NCBI RefSeq assembly: GCF_014203895.1
Contig: NZ_JACHJY010000008.1
Coordinates: 372,001 to 436,000 of the forward strand
Direction of reading: 5' to 3'
Source: Streptomyces nymphaeiformis
GTDB taxonomy: Bacteria; Actinomycetota; Actinomycetes; Streptomycetales; Streptomycetaceae
Length of the DNA stretch: 64,000 bases
Made by a program: the position numbers and the translations under genes
Shown here: one piece after another, positions 16,619 to 24,683 of the stretch
Position numbering within the stretch: position 1 is the stretch's first letter
How the letters are laid out: the number at the start of each line of letters is the position of its first letter
The notes under the pieces: model-generated
Database searches by the model: none
The model's input: only the letters and a program-made list of their open reading frames with translations
Told to the model about the DNA's origin: nothing

Positions 16619-18820
16619 ATGTCTTCTGTCCTGGAACGGCCCTCGGCGGCCGCCCCCGGATCGAGCTCCGCGCCGCCCCGCCGGCGCACCAGGATCCTGG
16701 CCCTTCCCGAGGCCCGCTGGGCGCTCGCCGCCCTCGCGTTGTTCCTGCTCGCCCTCCCGCTGTACCTGCTGGACGCGCCGGCGTGGCTGTGGGCGCCGCT
16801 GTTCGCCGCGACCTATGTCACCGGAGGCTGGGAGCCGGGCCGGGAGGGTCTGAAGGCGCTGAAGGACAGGACCCTGGACGTCGACCTGCTGATGGTCGTC
16901 GCGGCCCTCGGCGCGGCCGCGATCGGCCAGGTGCTCGACGGCGCGCTGCTGATCGTCATCTTCGCCACCTCCGGCGCCCTGGAGGCCGTCGCCACCGCCC
17001 GTACCGCCGACTCCGTACGCGGCCTGCTCGACCTGGCGCCCGAGACCGCGACCCGACTCGCGGACGACGGCACGGAGGAGACCGTTCCGGCCGCGGAACT
17101 CGCCGTGGGCGACCTCGTCCTCGTACGACCGGGGGAGCGGATCGGCGCCGACGGCCGGGTGGTCGACGGCGCGAGCGACGTCGACCAGGCCACCATCACC
17201 GGCGAGCCGCTGCCCGTCGCCAAACAGGCCGGCGACGAGGTCTTCGCCGGCACCCTGAACGGCTCCGGCGCCCTGCGGGTCAAGGTCGAGCGCGACCCCT
17301 CGGAGTCGGTGATCGCCCGGATCGTGGCGATGGTCGAGGAAGCCGCCGAGACCAAGGCGCCGACGCAGCTGTTCATCGAGAAGGTGGAGCAGAGGTACAG
17401 CCTCGGCATGGTCGCCGCCACTCTGCTGATCTTCGCGATCCCCCTGCTCGCGGGGGCCGGTCTCCAGTCCACCCTGCTGCGTGCGATGACCTTCATGATC
17501 GTCGCCTCGCCGTGCGCCGTCGTCCTCGCCACGATGCCGCCGCTGCTCTCCGCGATGGCCAACGCCGGCCGTCACGGCGTACTGGTCAAGTCCGCCGTCG
17601 TCATGGAGCGGCTGGGGCAGATCGACGCGGTCGCCCTCGACAAGACCGGCACCCTGACCGAGGGCACTCCACGACTGGCGGACGTGCGACTCGTGGACGG
17701 CCCCGGCGGCTCCGGTGGCCCTGGTGCTCTCGGCGGCTCCGGTGACCCTGGTGGTCCCGGCGGCTTCGGCGATCCCGGTGGTCTCGGCGGCTCCGGTGCT
17801 CTCGGCAGCTTCGGCGATCCCGGTGCTCTCGGCGACTCCGGCGACCCCGCTGCTCTCCGCCGCTCCGGCGACCCCGGTGGTCCCGGCTGCTCCGGTGACC
17901 CCAGTGACCCCGGTGGTCCCGGTCGCTCCGAGTTCGACGAAGACTCCCTGCTTCGTCTCGCCGCCGCCGCCGAGTACCCCAGCGAACACCCCCTCGCCCG
18001 CGCCGTCGTGGAGGCCGCCCGCGCCCGCGGGCTCGTTCTCCCCGTCGTCGAGGACTTCGTCTCCACCCCCGGCACCGGCGTCACCGCCACGGTCGGCGGC
18101 CGCATCGTCACCGTCGGCAGCCCGGCTCGCCTGCTCGAACACGGCGTCGCCCACCCGGCGGCCGCCCTCGCCGCCGCGCTCGAAGAGGGCGGACGGACCG
18201 CCGTCGTGGTCACCGTCGACGGTCGCCCCGCCGGCGTCCTCGGCATCGCGGACCGGCTCCGTCCCGAGGCCGCCCTCGCCACCCGTGCCCTCACCGAACT
18301 GACCGGCCGGGCCCCGGTCCTGGTCACCGGCGACAATCCGCGCGCCGCGGCCCGCCTCGCCGCCGAGGTCGGCATCACCGACGTCCGCGCCGGCCTGCTG
18401 CCGCAGGACAAGGTCGCCGCGGTCGACGAGCTCCAGGGCGCCGGGGCCAAGGTCCTCGTCGTCGGCGACGGCGTCAACGACGCCCCCGCACTCGCCGCCG
18501 CGCACACCGGCATCGCCATGGGCCGCGCCGGCTCCGACCTGGCCCTGGAGACCGCCGACGCCGTCGTCGTGCGCGACGAACTCGCCACCGTCCCGACGGT
18601 GATCGGCCTCTCCCGCCGGGCCCGCGCGCTCGTCGTCCAGAACCTCGTCATCGCGGGTGCGTTCATCGCCGTCCTGGTCGTCTGGGACCTGGCCGGCACC
18701 CTCCCGTTGCCCCTCGGCGTCGCCGGTCACGAAGGGTCCACGGTCCTCGTCGGCCTCAACGGCCTGCGTCTGCTCGCGGACGGAGCCTGGCGGCGCGCCC
18801 GGCCCGCGGCGGTCCGGTGA
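16619..18820 (+). CDS. P1B-type heavy-metal-transporting ATPase
   Basis: 733 aa starting at the ATG at 16619; no N-terminal metal-binding domain. Membrane helices begin near residue 40. The transmembrane metal motif is SPC (Ser297-Pro298-Cys299), the phosphorylated Asp341 lies in DKTGTLTEG, the HP motif is SEHPL, and the ATP hinge is VGDGVNDAPALA. SPC-type pumps export divalent metals such as Zn, Cd, Co or Mn rather than Cu(I). Between the P-domain and N-domain is an unusual low-complexity insertion of about 77 residues (361-437) made of Gly/Pro/Asp/Ser repeats. The divergent CzrA-like repressor supports Zn/Cd/Co efflux. Confidence 0.93.
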   Translation: MSSVLERPSAAAPGSSSAPPRRRTRILALPEARWALAALALFLLALPLYLLDAPAWLWAPLFAATYVTGGWEPGREGLKALKDRTLDVDLLMVVAALGAAAIGQVLDGALLIVIFATSGALEAVATARTADSVRGLLDLAPETATRLADDGTEETVPAAELAVGDLVLVRPGERIGADGRVVDGASDVDQATITGEPLPVAKQAGDEVFAGTLNGSGALRVKVERDPSESVIARIVAMVEEAAETKAPTQLFIEKVEQRYSLGMVAATLLIFAIPLLAGAGLQSTLLRAMTFMIVASPCAVVLATMPPLLSAMANAGRHGVLVKSAVVMERLGQIDAVALDKTGTLTEGTPRLADVRLVDGPGGSGGPGALGGSGDPGGPGGFGDPGGLGGSGALGSFGDPGALGDSGDPAALRRSGDPGGPGCSGDPSDPGGPGRSEFDEDSLLRLAAAAEYPSEHPLARAVVEAARARGLVLPVVEDFVSTPGTGVTATVGGRIVTVGSPARLLEHGVAHPAAALAAALEEGGRTAVVVTVDGRPAGVLGIADRLRPEAALATRALTELTGRAPVLVTGDNPRAAARLAAEVGITDVRAGLLPQDKVAAVDELQGAGAKVLVVGDGVNDAPALAAAHTGIAMGRAGSDLALETADAVVVRDELATVPTVIGLSRRARALVVQNLVIAGAFIAVLVVWDLAGTLPLPLGVAGHEGSTVLVGLNGLRLLADGAWRRARPAAVR
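17700..17932 (+). repeat. Degenerate tandem repeat inside the P1B-ATPase N-domain
   Basis: Short GC-rich units of the form GGCTCCGGTGACCCTGGTGGT recur about a dozen times, encoding GSGDPGG-like peptides. The frame is kept throughout, so the insertion expands a loop after DKTGTLTEG without breaking the enzyme. Confidence 0.85.
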
Positions 18821-18917
18821 GCCGCCGACGCGGGCCGCCACGGCGCGGGGGCGGCCGGGACGGCCCCGGAGCCCGGTCCGTTCCGGACTCCTCGGACGGC
18901 CTCCGTCGTCCCGTGCC

Positions 18918-18930
18918 TACCATTCCCTCA
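18918..18930 (+). promoter_or_regulatory. Leaderless-type -10 element for second ArsR gene
   Basis: TACCAT (18918-18923), six bases, then the ATG at 18930; no ribosome binding site is present. Confidence 0.45.
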
Positions 18931-19289
18931 TGGCTTCACGCGAAGGAACCCCGACCGCACCCGATGCGCATCGGCGCACGCCGGGCGTCACCGAGCTGAC
19001 GGCGGCGGCGCGTGTCTTCGCCCAGCTCGCAGACCCCACTCGGCTCCACATCATGTGGCTGCTGTCCCGCGGGGAGTCGGACGTGAGCGCCCTCGCCGAG
19101 GCGGTGGGCGCCGCCCGGCCCGCGGTGAGCCAGCATCTGGCGAAGCTGCGCCTCGGCGGCCTCGTCGAGTCGCGCAAGGAAGGCCGCCGCGTGGTGTATT
19201 CGCTGCCGGACGGGCACATGAAGCGCATGGTCGTGGAGGCCGTCAGTCACGCCGATCACCAGGTGACGGGCGAGCCCTGGCACGACTGA
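18930..19289 (+). CDS. ArsR/SmtB-family metal sensor, NmtR/CzrA-like
   Basis: A 119-aa winged-helix protein (MASREGTPTAPDA). The recognition helix is in RPAVSQHLAKLRLGGLV. The C-terminal helix again has the full alpha-5 metal site: D-x-H, ten residues, H-x-x-H (DGHMKRMVV...SHADH). In mycobacterial NmtR and related sensors this site, with extra N- or C-terminal ligands, reads Ni/Co or Zn. The gene is 93 bp ahead of a His-tailed MFS exporter on the same strand, the usual NmtR-type pairing of sensor plus metal effluxer. It differs in sequence from the CzrA-like sensor at 16142-16525, so two metals or two thresholds are probably monitored. Confidence 0.9.
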   Translation: MASREGTPTAPDAHRRTPGVTELTAAARVFAQLADPTRLHIMWLLSRGESDVSALAEAVGAARPAVSQHLAKLRLGGLVESRKEGRRVVYSLPDGHMKRMVVEAVSHADHQVTGEPWHD

Positions 19290-19322
19290 CCGCGGGGTCG
19301 AGTCGCGGCGACAAGTCAATAG

Positions 19323-19352
19323 GTGCGCAACCGTGCACGCGTCGGTTACGGT
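19323..19352 (+). promoter_or_regulatory. Possible operator/promoter before MFS exporter
   Basis: GTGCGCAACCGTGCAC (19323-19338) has matching GTGC/GCAC ends and overlaps a TGCGCA -35-like hexamer. TACGGT follows 17 bp later as a -10 candidate. It is a plausible site for the ArsR sensor encoded just upstream. Confidence 0.35.
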
Positions 19353-19382
19353 GAAGACCCCAGCCGACCGAGGGGTGCCCGC

Positions 19383-20753
19383 ATGCTGTCCGTCCTGAGG
19401 AACCGCACCTACCGCCACCTCTTCACCGCCCAGGTCGTCGCCCTCGTCGGCACCGGCCTCGCGACCGTCGCGCTGAGCCTGCTCGCGTACGACCTCGCGG
19501 GCGGAAACGCCTCTGCGGTCCTCGGTACGGCACTGGCGATCAAGATGGTGGCGTACGTCGGCATCGCGCCGCTCACCAGCGCCTTCGCCGATCGCCTGCC
19601 CCGGCGGGCGCTGCTCGTCTCCATGGACCTGATCCGGGCCTGCGTCGCGCTGACCCTGCCGTTCGTGACGCAGGTCTGGCAGGTGTACGTACTGATCTTC
19701 CTGCTCCAGGCCGCCTCCGCCGCCTTCACCCCGACCTTCCAGGCGACCGTCCCCGAGGTGCTGCCCGAGGAGCGCGACTACACCCGGGCGCTGTCGCTCT
19801 CCCGGCTCGCGTACGACCTGGAGAGCCTCTTCAGCCCGGCGCTCGCGGCGGCCCTCCTCTCCCTGATCTCGTACCCCTGGCTCTTCACCGGCACGGCCGC
19901 CGGCTTCGTCGCCTCCGGCGTGCTCGTCGTCTCCGTCCTGCTGCCCAAGCCCCCGCCGGTCGAGCGCACCGGCGGCGTCTACGCCAAGGCCGCCTTCGGG
20001 ACACGCCTCTTCCTCGCCACCCCCCGGCTGCGCGCCCTGCTCGCCCTCGACCTCGTCGTCGCCGCCGTGGGCGCCATGGTCCTGGTCAACACGGTGGTCC
20101 TCGTCCGCGACACCCTGGGCGGCTCCGCGGGGGACGTGTCGCTCGCGCTCGGCGCGTACGGGGCGGGTTCCATGCTCGTGGCGCTGCTGCTGCCCCGGGT
20201 GCTCGGCCGCGCGGGGGACCGGGCCCTCATGCTGCCGGCCGCGGTCGTCATGACCGTCGTGCTCGGGCTCCTGGGGGCCGGGCTCGCGGCAGGGCCGGGG
20301 AAGGGCTCGTGGGCGTGGCCCGCGCTGCTCGCGGCCTGGCTGCTCATCGGCGCGGCGACCTCGGCGATCCTCACCCCCGGGGGCCGGCTCGTCCGCCGCT
20401 CCGCGGCGACGCCCGATCTGCCCGCCGCCTTCGCCGCCCGGTTCTCCCTCACGCACGCCTGCTGGCTCGTCACCTACCCGCTGGCCGGCTGGCTCGCGGC
20501 ACGGGCCGGCCCGGCCGTCGCGGCGGGTGTCCTGACGGTGGTCGCGCTCGCCGGAACCCTGGTCGCGGTACGGCTCTGGCCCCGCACCGACCCGGCCGAA
20601 CTGCCGCACGCCCACCCCGAACTGCCCCGTGACCACCCGCATCTCGCGGGAGCCGGGCAGAGCCACACCCACGACTTCCACATCGACGTCCTGCACCCGC
20701 ACTGGCCGCCCGTGCGGGCCGATGCGGACGCGGGACACCGGTCCGCCGCCTGA
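19383..20753 (+). CDS. MFS metal exporter with histidine-rich C-terminal tail
   Basis: 456 aa, starting at the ATG at 19383 after GAGGGG. Twelve membrane helices are readable, with the MFS loop 2-3 motif FADRLPRRALLV. After the last helix a soluble tail of about 45 residues is rich in His, Asp and Glu (PHAHPELPRDHPH, SHTHDFHIDVLHPH). Such tails bind Ni, Co or Zn and are typical of NreB-like nickel/cobalt exporters. Together with the upstream NmtR/CzrA-like sensor this supports metal efflux rather than drug efflux. The precise metal cannot be read from sequence. Confidence 0.85.
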   Translation: MLSVLRNRTYRHLFTAQVVALVGTGLATVALSLLAYDLAGGNASAVLGTALAIKMVAYVGIAPLTSAFADRLPRRALLVSMDLIRACVALTLPFVTQVWQVYVLIFLLQAASAAFTPTFQATVPEVLPEERDYTRALSLSRLAYDLESLFSPALAAALLSLISYPWLFTGTAAGFVASGVLVVSVLLPKPPPVERTGGVYAKAAFGTRLFLATPRLRALLALDLVVAAVGAMVLVNTVVLVRDTLGGSAGDVSLALGAYGAGSMLVALLLPRVLGRAGDRALMLPAAVVMTVVLGLLGAGLAAGPGKGSWAWPALLAAWLLIGAATSAILTPGGRLVRRSAATPDLPAAFAARFSLTHACWLVTYPLAGWLAARAGPAVAAGVLTVVALAGTLVAVRLWPRTDPAELPHAHPELPRDHPHLAGAGQSHTHDFHIDVLHPHWPPVRADADAGHRSAA

Positions 20754-20860
20754 GCCTCCCCGGCGTCGCCCGGTGGCTCCCCGGCCCGCGGTTCCGTCGA
20801 GCGCCGCCCCGCCTACGCCGAGTAACCTGACGTGAGGGGGTCGTCCGTCGGGAGGCCGCC

Positions 20861-23203
20861 ATGACGATGCCCGGGGCAGGAGAGCGGTACCTCGACTCTC
20901 CCTTCGGCCTGGGGACCATGGCCACCGCCGTGCTCGACCACCGGGACGACGTCATCGGCTGGGACGGCGCGGCCCAGGACCTCTACGGCTACGCGCCCGA
21001 GGAGGTGCTCGGAAAGCCGGCCCGCGCCTTCCTCGTCCCCGTCGACGGACGTCCTCTCTTCGACCCGGACCGGCCCGGCGGGTCCGGGGGCGAGAAGCGG
21101 GCCCTGCGCAGGCGCGACGGGAGCGTCGTGCGGGTCGTGCTGTACGCGCTGAAGCTGGGGCCCGCCGAGGCCCGGCCGGCCACCGCGGCCTGGGGCGTCG
21201 TGTCCATCGAGGCCGAGCGGATGGAGCGCTGGGCGACCGACCAGGCCATGCTGAACGGACTGTCCACCCAGTCGCCGATCTCGCTGACCGTGCTGGACGC
21301 CGAAGCCCGCGTGACATGGGTCAACCCCACGACGACGGAGACGTTCGGCATCGGGCCCGACGAGTGGTACGGCCGGCAGGTGAGGGACCTCCTGCCCGAC
21401 GGCGAGATCATCTCCCCGGGTCTGCGGGGCCGCTCGCTCGAATCGGTGATCGAGCACGTCCTGCGCACTGGCGAATCCGTCATCGACCTCCACTACCGGA
21501 GTTCCGTGCCGGGCGCCCCCACCACCCGTCAGCACGTCTGGTCCTGCTCCTACTTCCGACTGCAGGACGCCGCCGGTCACCACCTGGGCGTCTGCGAATC
21601 GGCCTTCGACATCACCGAGCGCTACGAGGCCCAGCGCCGCCTCGAGCTGCTGAGCCGCTCCTCCAGCATCGGCACGACCCTGGACGGGGTCCGGACCTGC
21701 GAGGAGTTCCTCGCCGTGGCCGTTCCCGACCTCGCCGACACGGGCTGGGTCGACCTGGCGGAGTCCGTACTCGCAGGGGAGGAGCCTGTTCCCTGGAGTG
21801 CGTCCACGCCCTCGCGCCGGGTCACCGGTGGAGGCGCCGACCTCCCCGCCGACGGCCGGCGGCTCGTCCTTTCCCTGACGGCCGGGGCCGCGCGGCTCGG
21901 GACGGTCACCCTCCTGCGCACGGCTCCGAGGGGCGCCTTCGGCGACGCCGACCGCGCCCTGGCCGCCGAGCTGGTCGCCCGTACCGCCGTGTGCGTCGAC
22001 AACGGACGGCGCTACGCCCGCGAGCGCGCCACCGCCCTGCTCCTCCAGCGCAACCTGCTCCCGCAGGAGCTGCCCGAGCACACCGCGGTGGAGACCGCCC
22101 ACCACTACGCCCCCAGCACGGGACCCACGGGCGTCGGCGGCGACTGGTACGACGTGATCCCGCTGTCCGGCGCCCGCATCGGGCTCGTGGTGGGTGACGT
22201 GGTGGGGCACGGGCTGGACGCGGCGGTCACGATGGGGCGGCTGCGGACGACCGTACGCGCCCTGGCCGCGCTCGACCTCGCCCCCGAGGAGCTCCTCGGC
22301 CGACTCGACGCCCTGGTCGGGCAGGCCCGTATCGGCGGCGACCCCGAAGGGGCGAACGGCATGGACCCGGCGGTGGGCGCGCGGTGTCTGTACCTCGTGT
22401 ACGACGCCGTCCACGGGCGGTGCGCCGCGGCCGGTGCCGGGCACCTCCCGCCGGTCCTCGTCGCCCCGGGCGGGCCGGCCGCACCCCTGGAGATGCCGGT
22501 GGGCCTGCCCCTGGGCGTCGGCGGACTGCCCTTCGAGTCCGCGGAGTTCGAGATCGCCGAGCGCAGCCTCCTCGCACTGTTCACCGACGGACTGGTGACG
22601 GGCCCCGAGCGCGATCCCGATGCCGGCGTCGCCGACCTGTGCCGGACCCTGACCGAGTACCCGGACCTCCGTCCGGACGAGACGCGCGACAGGATCGTCG
22701 CGTCCGGTCTCCCCGCCCACCCCCGCGACGACATCGCGCTCCTGCTGGTCCGGGTCCACGCCCTGGCAGAGGACGACATGGCCGGCTGGCGCATCGACCC
22801 GGACCCGGCGAAGGTGGCCGGAGCCCGCGCGTCCACGAACGCCCAGCTGGAGCACTGGGGCCTCGACGCCGTCGGCTTCGCCGTCGAGCTGATCGTCAGC
22901 GAACTCGTCACCAACGCCATCCGTTACGGGGCCCCGCCGGTCTACCTGCGGCTCCTGCGCGACAAGGACCGCGCGCTGATCTGCGAGGTGTCGGACGGCC
23001 GCGAGACCTCGCCGCACCTGCGGCGGGCGAGACCGGACGAGGAGGGCGGCCGCGGACTGTTCCTGGTCGCCCAGCTCGCCGACCGGTGGGGGACGCGCTA
23101 CACGCGCGAGGGGAAGGCGATCTGGGCCGAGGTCCCGCTCGCCACCGAGGAACCGGGCCCCGACCTCTTCGGAGACGTGCTCGGCGCCGGGCTCGGCGAC
23201 TGA
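20861..23203 (+). CDS. PAS-PAS-GAF-SpoIIE phosphatase-HATPase regulatory protein
   Basis: 780 aa. In order: two PAS domains (about 15-125 and 140-260, the second ending DITERYE), a degraded GAF (about 270-385), a SpoIIE/RsbU PP2C-type phosphatase (about 400-615, with the conserved GGDWYDV, VGDVVGHG and DDIALLLV metal motifs) and a C-terminal RsbW-type HATPase (about 640-765, SELVTNAIRYG and GGRGLFLV). Streptomycetes have dozens of these; they dephosphorylate anti-anti-sigma factors and phosphorylate or bind partner sigma regulators, linking an N-terminal signal to SigB-type pathways. GGGAGG precedes the ATG. No sigma factor or anti-sigma partner is adjacent, so its target is unknown. Confidence 0.9.
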   Translation: MTMPGAGERYLDSPFGLGTMATAVLDHRDDVIGWDGAAQDLYGYAPEEVLGKPARAFLVPVDGRPLFDPDRPGGSGGEKRALRRRDGSVVRVVLYALKLGPAEARPATAAWGVVSIEAERMERWATDQAMLNGLSTQSPISLTVLDAEARVTWVNPTTTETFGIGPDEWYGRQVRDLLPDGEIISPGLRGRSLESVIEHVLRTGESVIDLHYRSSVPGAPTTRQHVWSCSYFRLQDAAGHHLGVCESAFDITERYEAQRRLELLSRSSSIGTTLDGVRTCEEFLAVAVPDLADTGWVDLAESVLAGEEPVPWSASTPSRRVTGGGADLPADGRRLVLSLTAGAARLGTVTLLRTAPRGAFGDADRALAAELVARTAVCVDNGRRYARERATALLLQRNLLPQELPEHTAVETAHHYAPSTGPTGVGGDWYDVIPLSGARIGLVVGDVVGHGLDAAVTMGRLRTTVRALAALDLAPEELLGRLDALVGQARIGGDPEGANGMDPAVGARCLYLVYDAVHGRCAAAGAGHLPPVLVAPGGPAAPLEMPVGLPLGVGGLPFESAEFEIAERSLLALFTDGLVTGPERDPDAGVADLCRTLTEYPDLRPDETRDRIVASGLPAHPRDDIALLLVRVHALAEDDMAGWRIDPDPAKVAGARASTNAQLEHWGLDAVGFAVELIVSELVTNAIRYGAPPVYLRLLRDKDRALICEVSDGRETSPHLRRARPDEEGGRGLFLVAQLADRWGTRYTREGKAIWAEVPLATEEPGPDLFGDVLGAGLGD

Positions 23204-23240
23204 TCCCGGGACGGCCGGGACGCACCGCCATCCGATGATC

Positions 23241-23283
23241 TTGTACGGCCTCCGGCTGATATTCTCGACTCATGGTCGAGAAT
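23241..23283 (+). promoter_or_regulatory. Leaderless promoter and 9-bp-arm palindrome over the TetR start codon
   Basis: ATTCTCGAC (23261-23269) and GTCGAGAAT (23275-23283) are perfect inverted arms; the start codon at 23272 lies in the 5-base spacer. TATTCT (23260-23265) is six bases before the ATG, suggesting a leaderless mRNA with no ribosome site. A repressor dimer on this site would cover both the transcription start and the start codon. Confidence 0.6.
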
Positions 23284-23907
23284 CAGGTGACGTCGCAGGT
23301 GGCTTCTCGCCCGGCGCCCGTGCAGCGCCGCGGCATGCTGCGTGTGCAGGCGATCCTGGACGCCGCCGATCAGCTCCTCGCGGAGGAGGGGTACGAGGCC
23401 TCCACGCTCGGCGCCATCGGCAAGCGCGCCGGCATTCCCACCGCCTCCGTCTACCACTACTTCGCCGACCGCAACCAGGTCGACGCCGCGCTCATGGAGC
23501 GCCACGGCCGGAACGTCGAAGAGCTCGTCGTCGCAGCGGCGGACGACCCCGGGCTCGGCACCCTGCGCGAGGTGATCGACGCGCTGATCGACCCGCAGCT
23601 CGCCTACTGCCGCGCACACCCGAGCATGGTGGAGCTCTGGTACGCATCGAGGCGCTCCCCGATGCTCGTGGAGCTCGGGGAGTCCTGGGGCAGGGCGCAG
23701 GCCTCGGCCTTCTGGCGCTACCTGCTCGACCGGGAGCTGATCGCCGCCGACACGCCCGAGCTCGCCGTGCACGTCGGCTACGAGGCCGCCGACCGGATCT
23801 TCGGCGTCGCCTTCAGGGGATCCAGGACCGGCGACGAGGCCACGATCGACGAGGCGCGCCGCCTCATGACCGCGTACCTCGGGACGTACGCCCCGAAGCG
23901 CCGCTAG
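23272..23907 (+). CDS. TetR-family regulator
   Basis: 211 aa. The N-terminal helix-turn-helix is typical (ILDAADQLLAEEGYEASTLGAIGKRAGIPTASVYHYF, shown here only as the region of residues 25-62). The ligand domain has no named subfamily signature that I recognise. The gene starts within a perfect palindrome, so it probably represses itself. It is followed after 10 bp by a second TetR gene and then the acyl-CoA operon, so it may respond to an acyl-CoA or fatty-acid-like ligand; that is inference from position. Confidence 0.9.
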   Translation: MVENQVTSQVASRPAPVQRRGMLRVQAILDAADQLLAEEGYEASTLGAIGKRAGIPTASVYHYFADRNQVDAALMERHGRNVEELVVAAADDPGLGTLREVIDALIDPQLAYCRAHPSMVELWYASRRSPMLVELGESWGRAQASAFWRYLLDRELIAADTPELAVHVGYEAADRIFGVAFRGSRTGDEATIDEARRLMTAYLGTYAPKRR

Positions 23908-23917
23908 GAGACCGGCC

Positions 23918-24541
23918 GTGTCCGCACCCGAGGGGCGCCGGAGAGGCCGCCCGCCCGCGACCGTCAACGGCCGCACGGCCCCTGAGCGGTTGCTGGACGC
24001 GGCCCTGGAACTCTTCGCGGAGAAGGGCTTCGACGGCACGTCGGTGCAGGACGTGGTGCGCGCCGCGGGGGTCACCAAGGGCGCCATGTACCACTACTTC
24101 CCCTCCAAGGACGACCTGCTCCACGAGATCTACCTCCGGGTGCTGCGGATGCAGACCGAGCACCTCGACACCGTGGTGGCGATGGACCTGCCGGTCGCGG
24201 AGCGCGTCCACGCGGCGGTGGTGGACGTCGTCGTGACGACGATCGAGAACATCCAGAGCGCCACGATCTTCTTCCGGTCGCTGCACCAGCTCGCCGAGGA
24301 GAACCAGCGGCAGGTGCGCCGTGAGCGCCGTCGCTACCACGAGACCTTCCGGGCGCTCGTCGTCGAGGGGCAGCGTGAGGGCGTGTTCCGCGACGACGTC
24401 AGCGCCGAGCTGGCCGTCGACTACTGCTTCGGGTCGGTCCACCACCTTCCGATGTGGTGGCGCGCCGAGGGCGACGCCTCGGCCGACGAGGTCGCCCGCA
24501 CCTTCGCCGACCTGTTCGTCGCGGGCATCGCGACCCGCTGA
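23918..24541 (+). CDS. TetR-family regulator of the downstream acyl-CoA operon (KstR2/FadR-like)
   Basis: 207 aa from the GTG at 23918, preceded by AGGAG. The helix-turn-helix reads TSVQDVVRAAGVTKGAMYHYF. The C-terminal domain includes FFRSLHQLAEENQRQVRRERRRYHE, similar in style to TetR proteins of lipid or steroid degradation. It lies 10 bp after another TetR gene and 142 bp before the thiolase gene. Two palindromes lie in that gap and are candidate operators. The likely ligand is a CoA thioester of the operon's pathway. Confidence 0.88.
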   Translation: MSAPEGRRRGRPPATVNGRTAPERLLDAALELFAEKGFDGTSVQDVVRAAGVTKGAMYHYFPSKDDLLHEIYLRVLRMQTEHLDTVVAMDLPVAERVHAAVVDVVVTTIENIQSATIFFRSLHQLAEENQRQVRRERRRYHETFRALVVEGQREGVFRDDVSAELAVDYCFGSVHHLPMWWRAEGDASADEVARTFADLFVAGIATR

Positions 24542-24568
24542 CGGCGGCCTTCGAGCGCCGCTGTCGAC

Positions 24569-24582
24569 ATGACGTAAGTCAT
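24569..24582. promoter_or_regulatory. Palindrome ATGAC-gtaa-GTCAT, candidate TetR operator
   Basis: Perfect 5-bp arms with a 4-bp centre, placed just downstream of the second TetR gene and about 115 bp before the thiolase start. Confidence 0.45.
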
Positions 24583-24605
24583 TCCGCTCGCACCCCCCTT
24601 GCCGG

Positions 24606-24663
24606 TTGACGGCTCTCCGCCGCCCGTTGCACAGTGGGCCCATCGCGAGTAAGCAACCGCTTA
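24606..24663 (+). promoter_or_regulatory. Promoter and TetR operator of the acyl-CoA operon
   Basis: TTGACG (24606-24611) and CACAGT (24630-24635) form a -35/-10 pair with 18-bp spacing. TAAGC-aacc-GCTTA (24650-24663) is a perfect palindrome right after the presumed start of transcription, where a repressor would block elongation. AAAGGAGA precedes the thiolase ATG. Confidence 0.6.
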
Positions 24664-24683
24664 GCATGTAAAAGGAGACCCGG

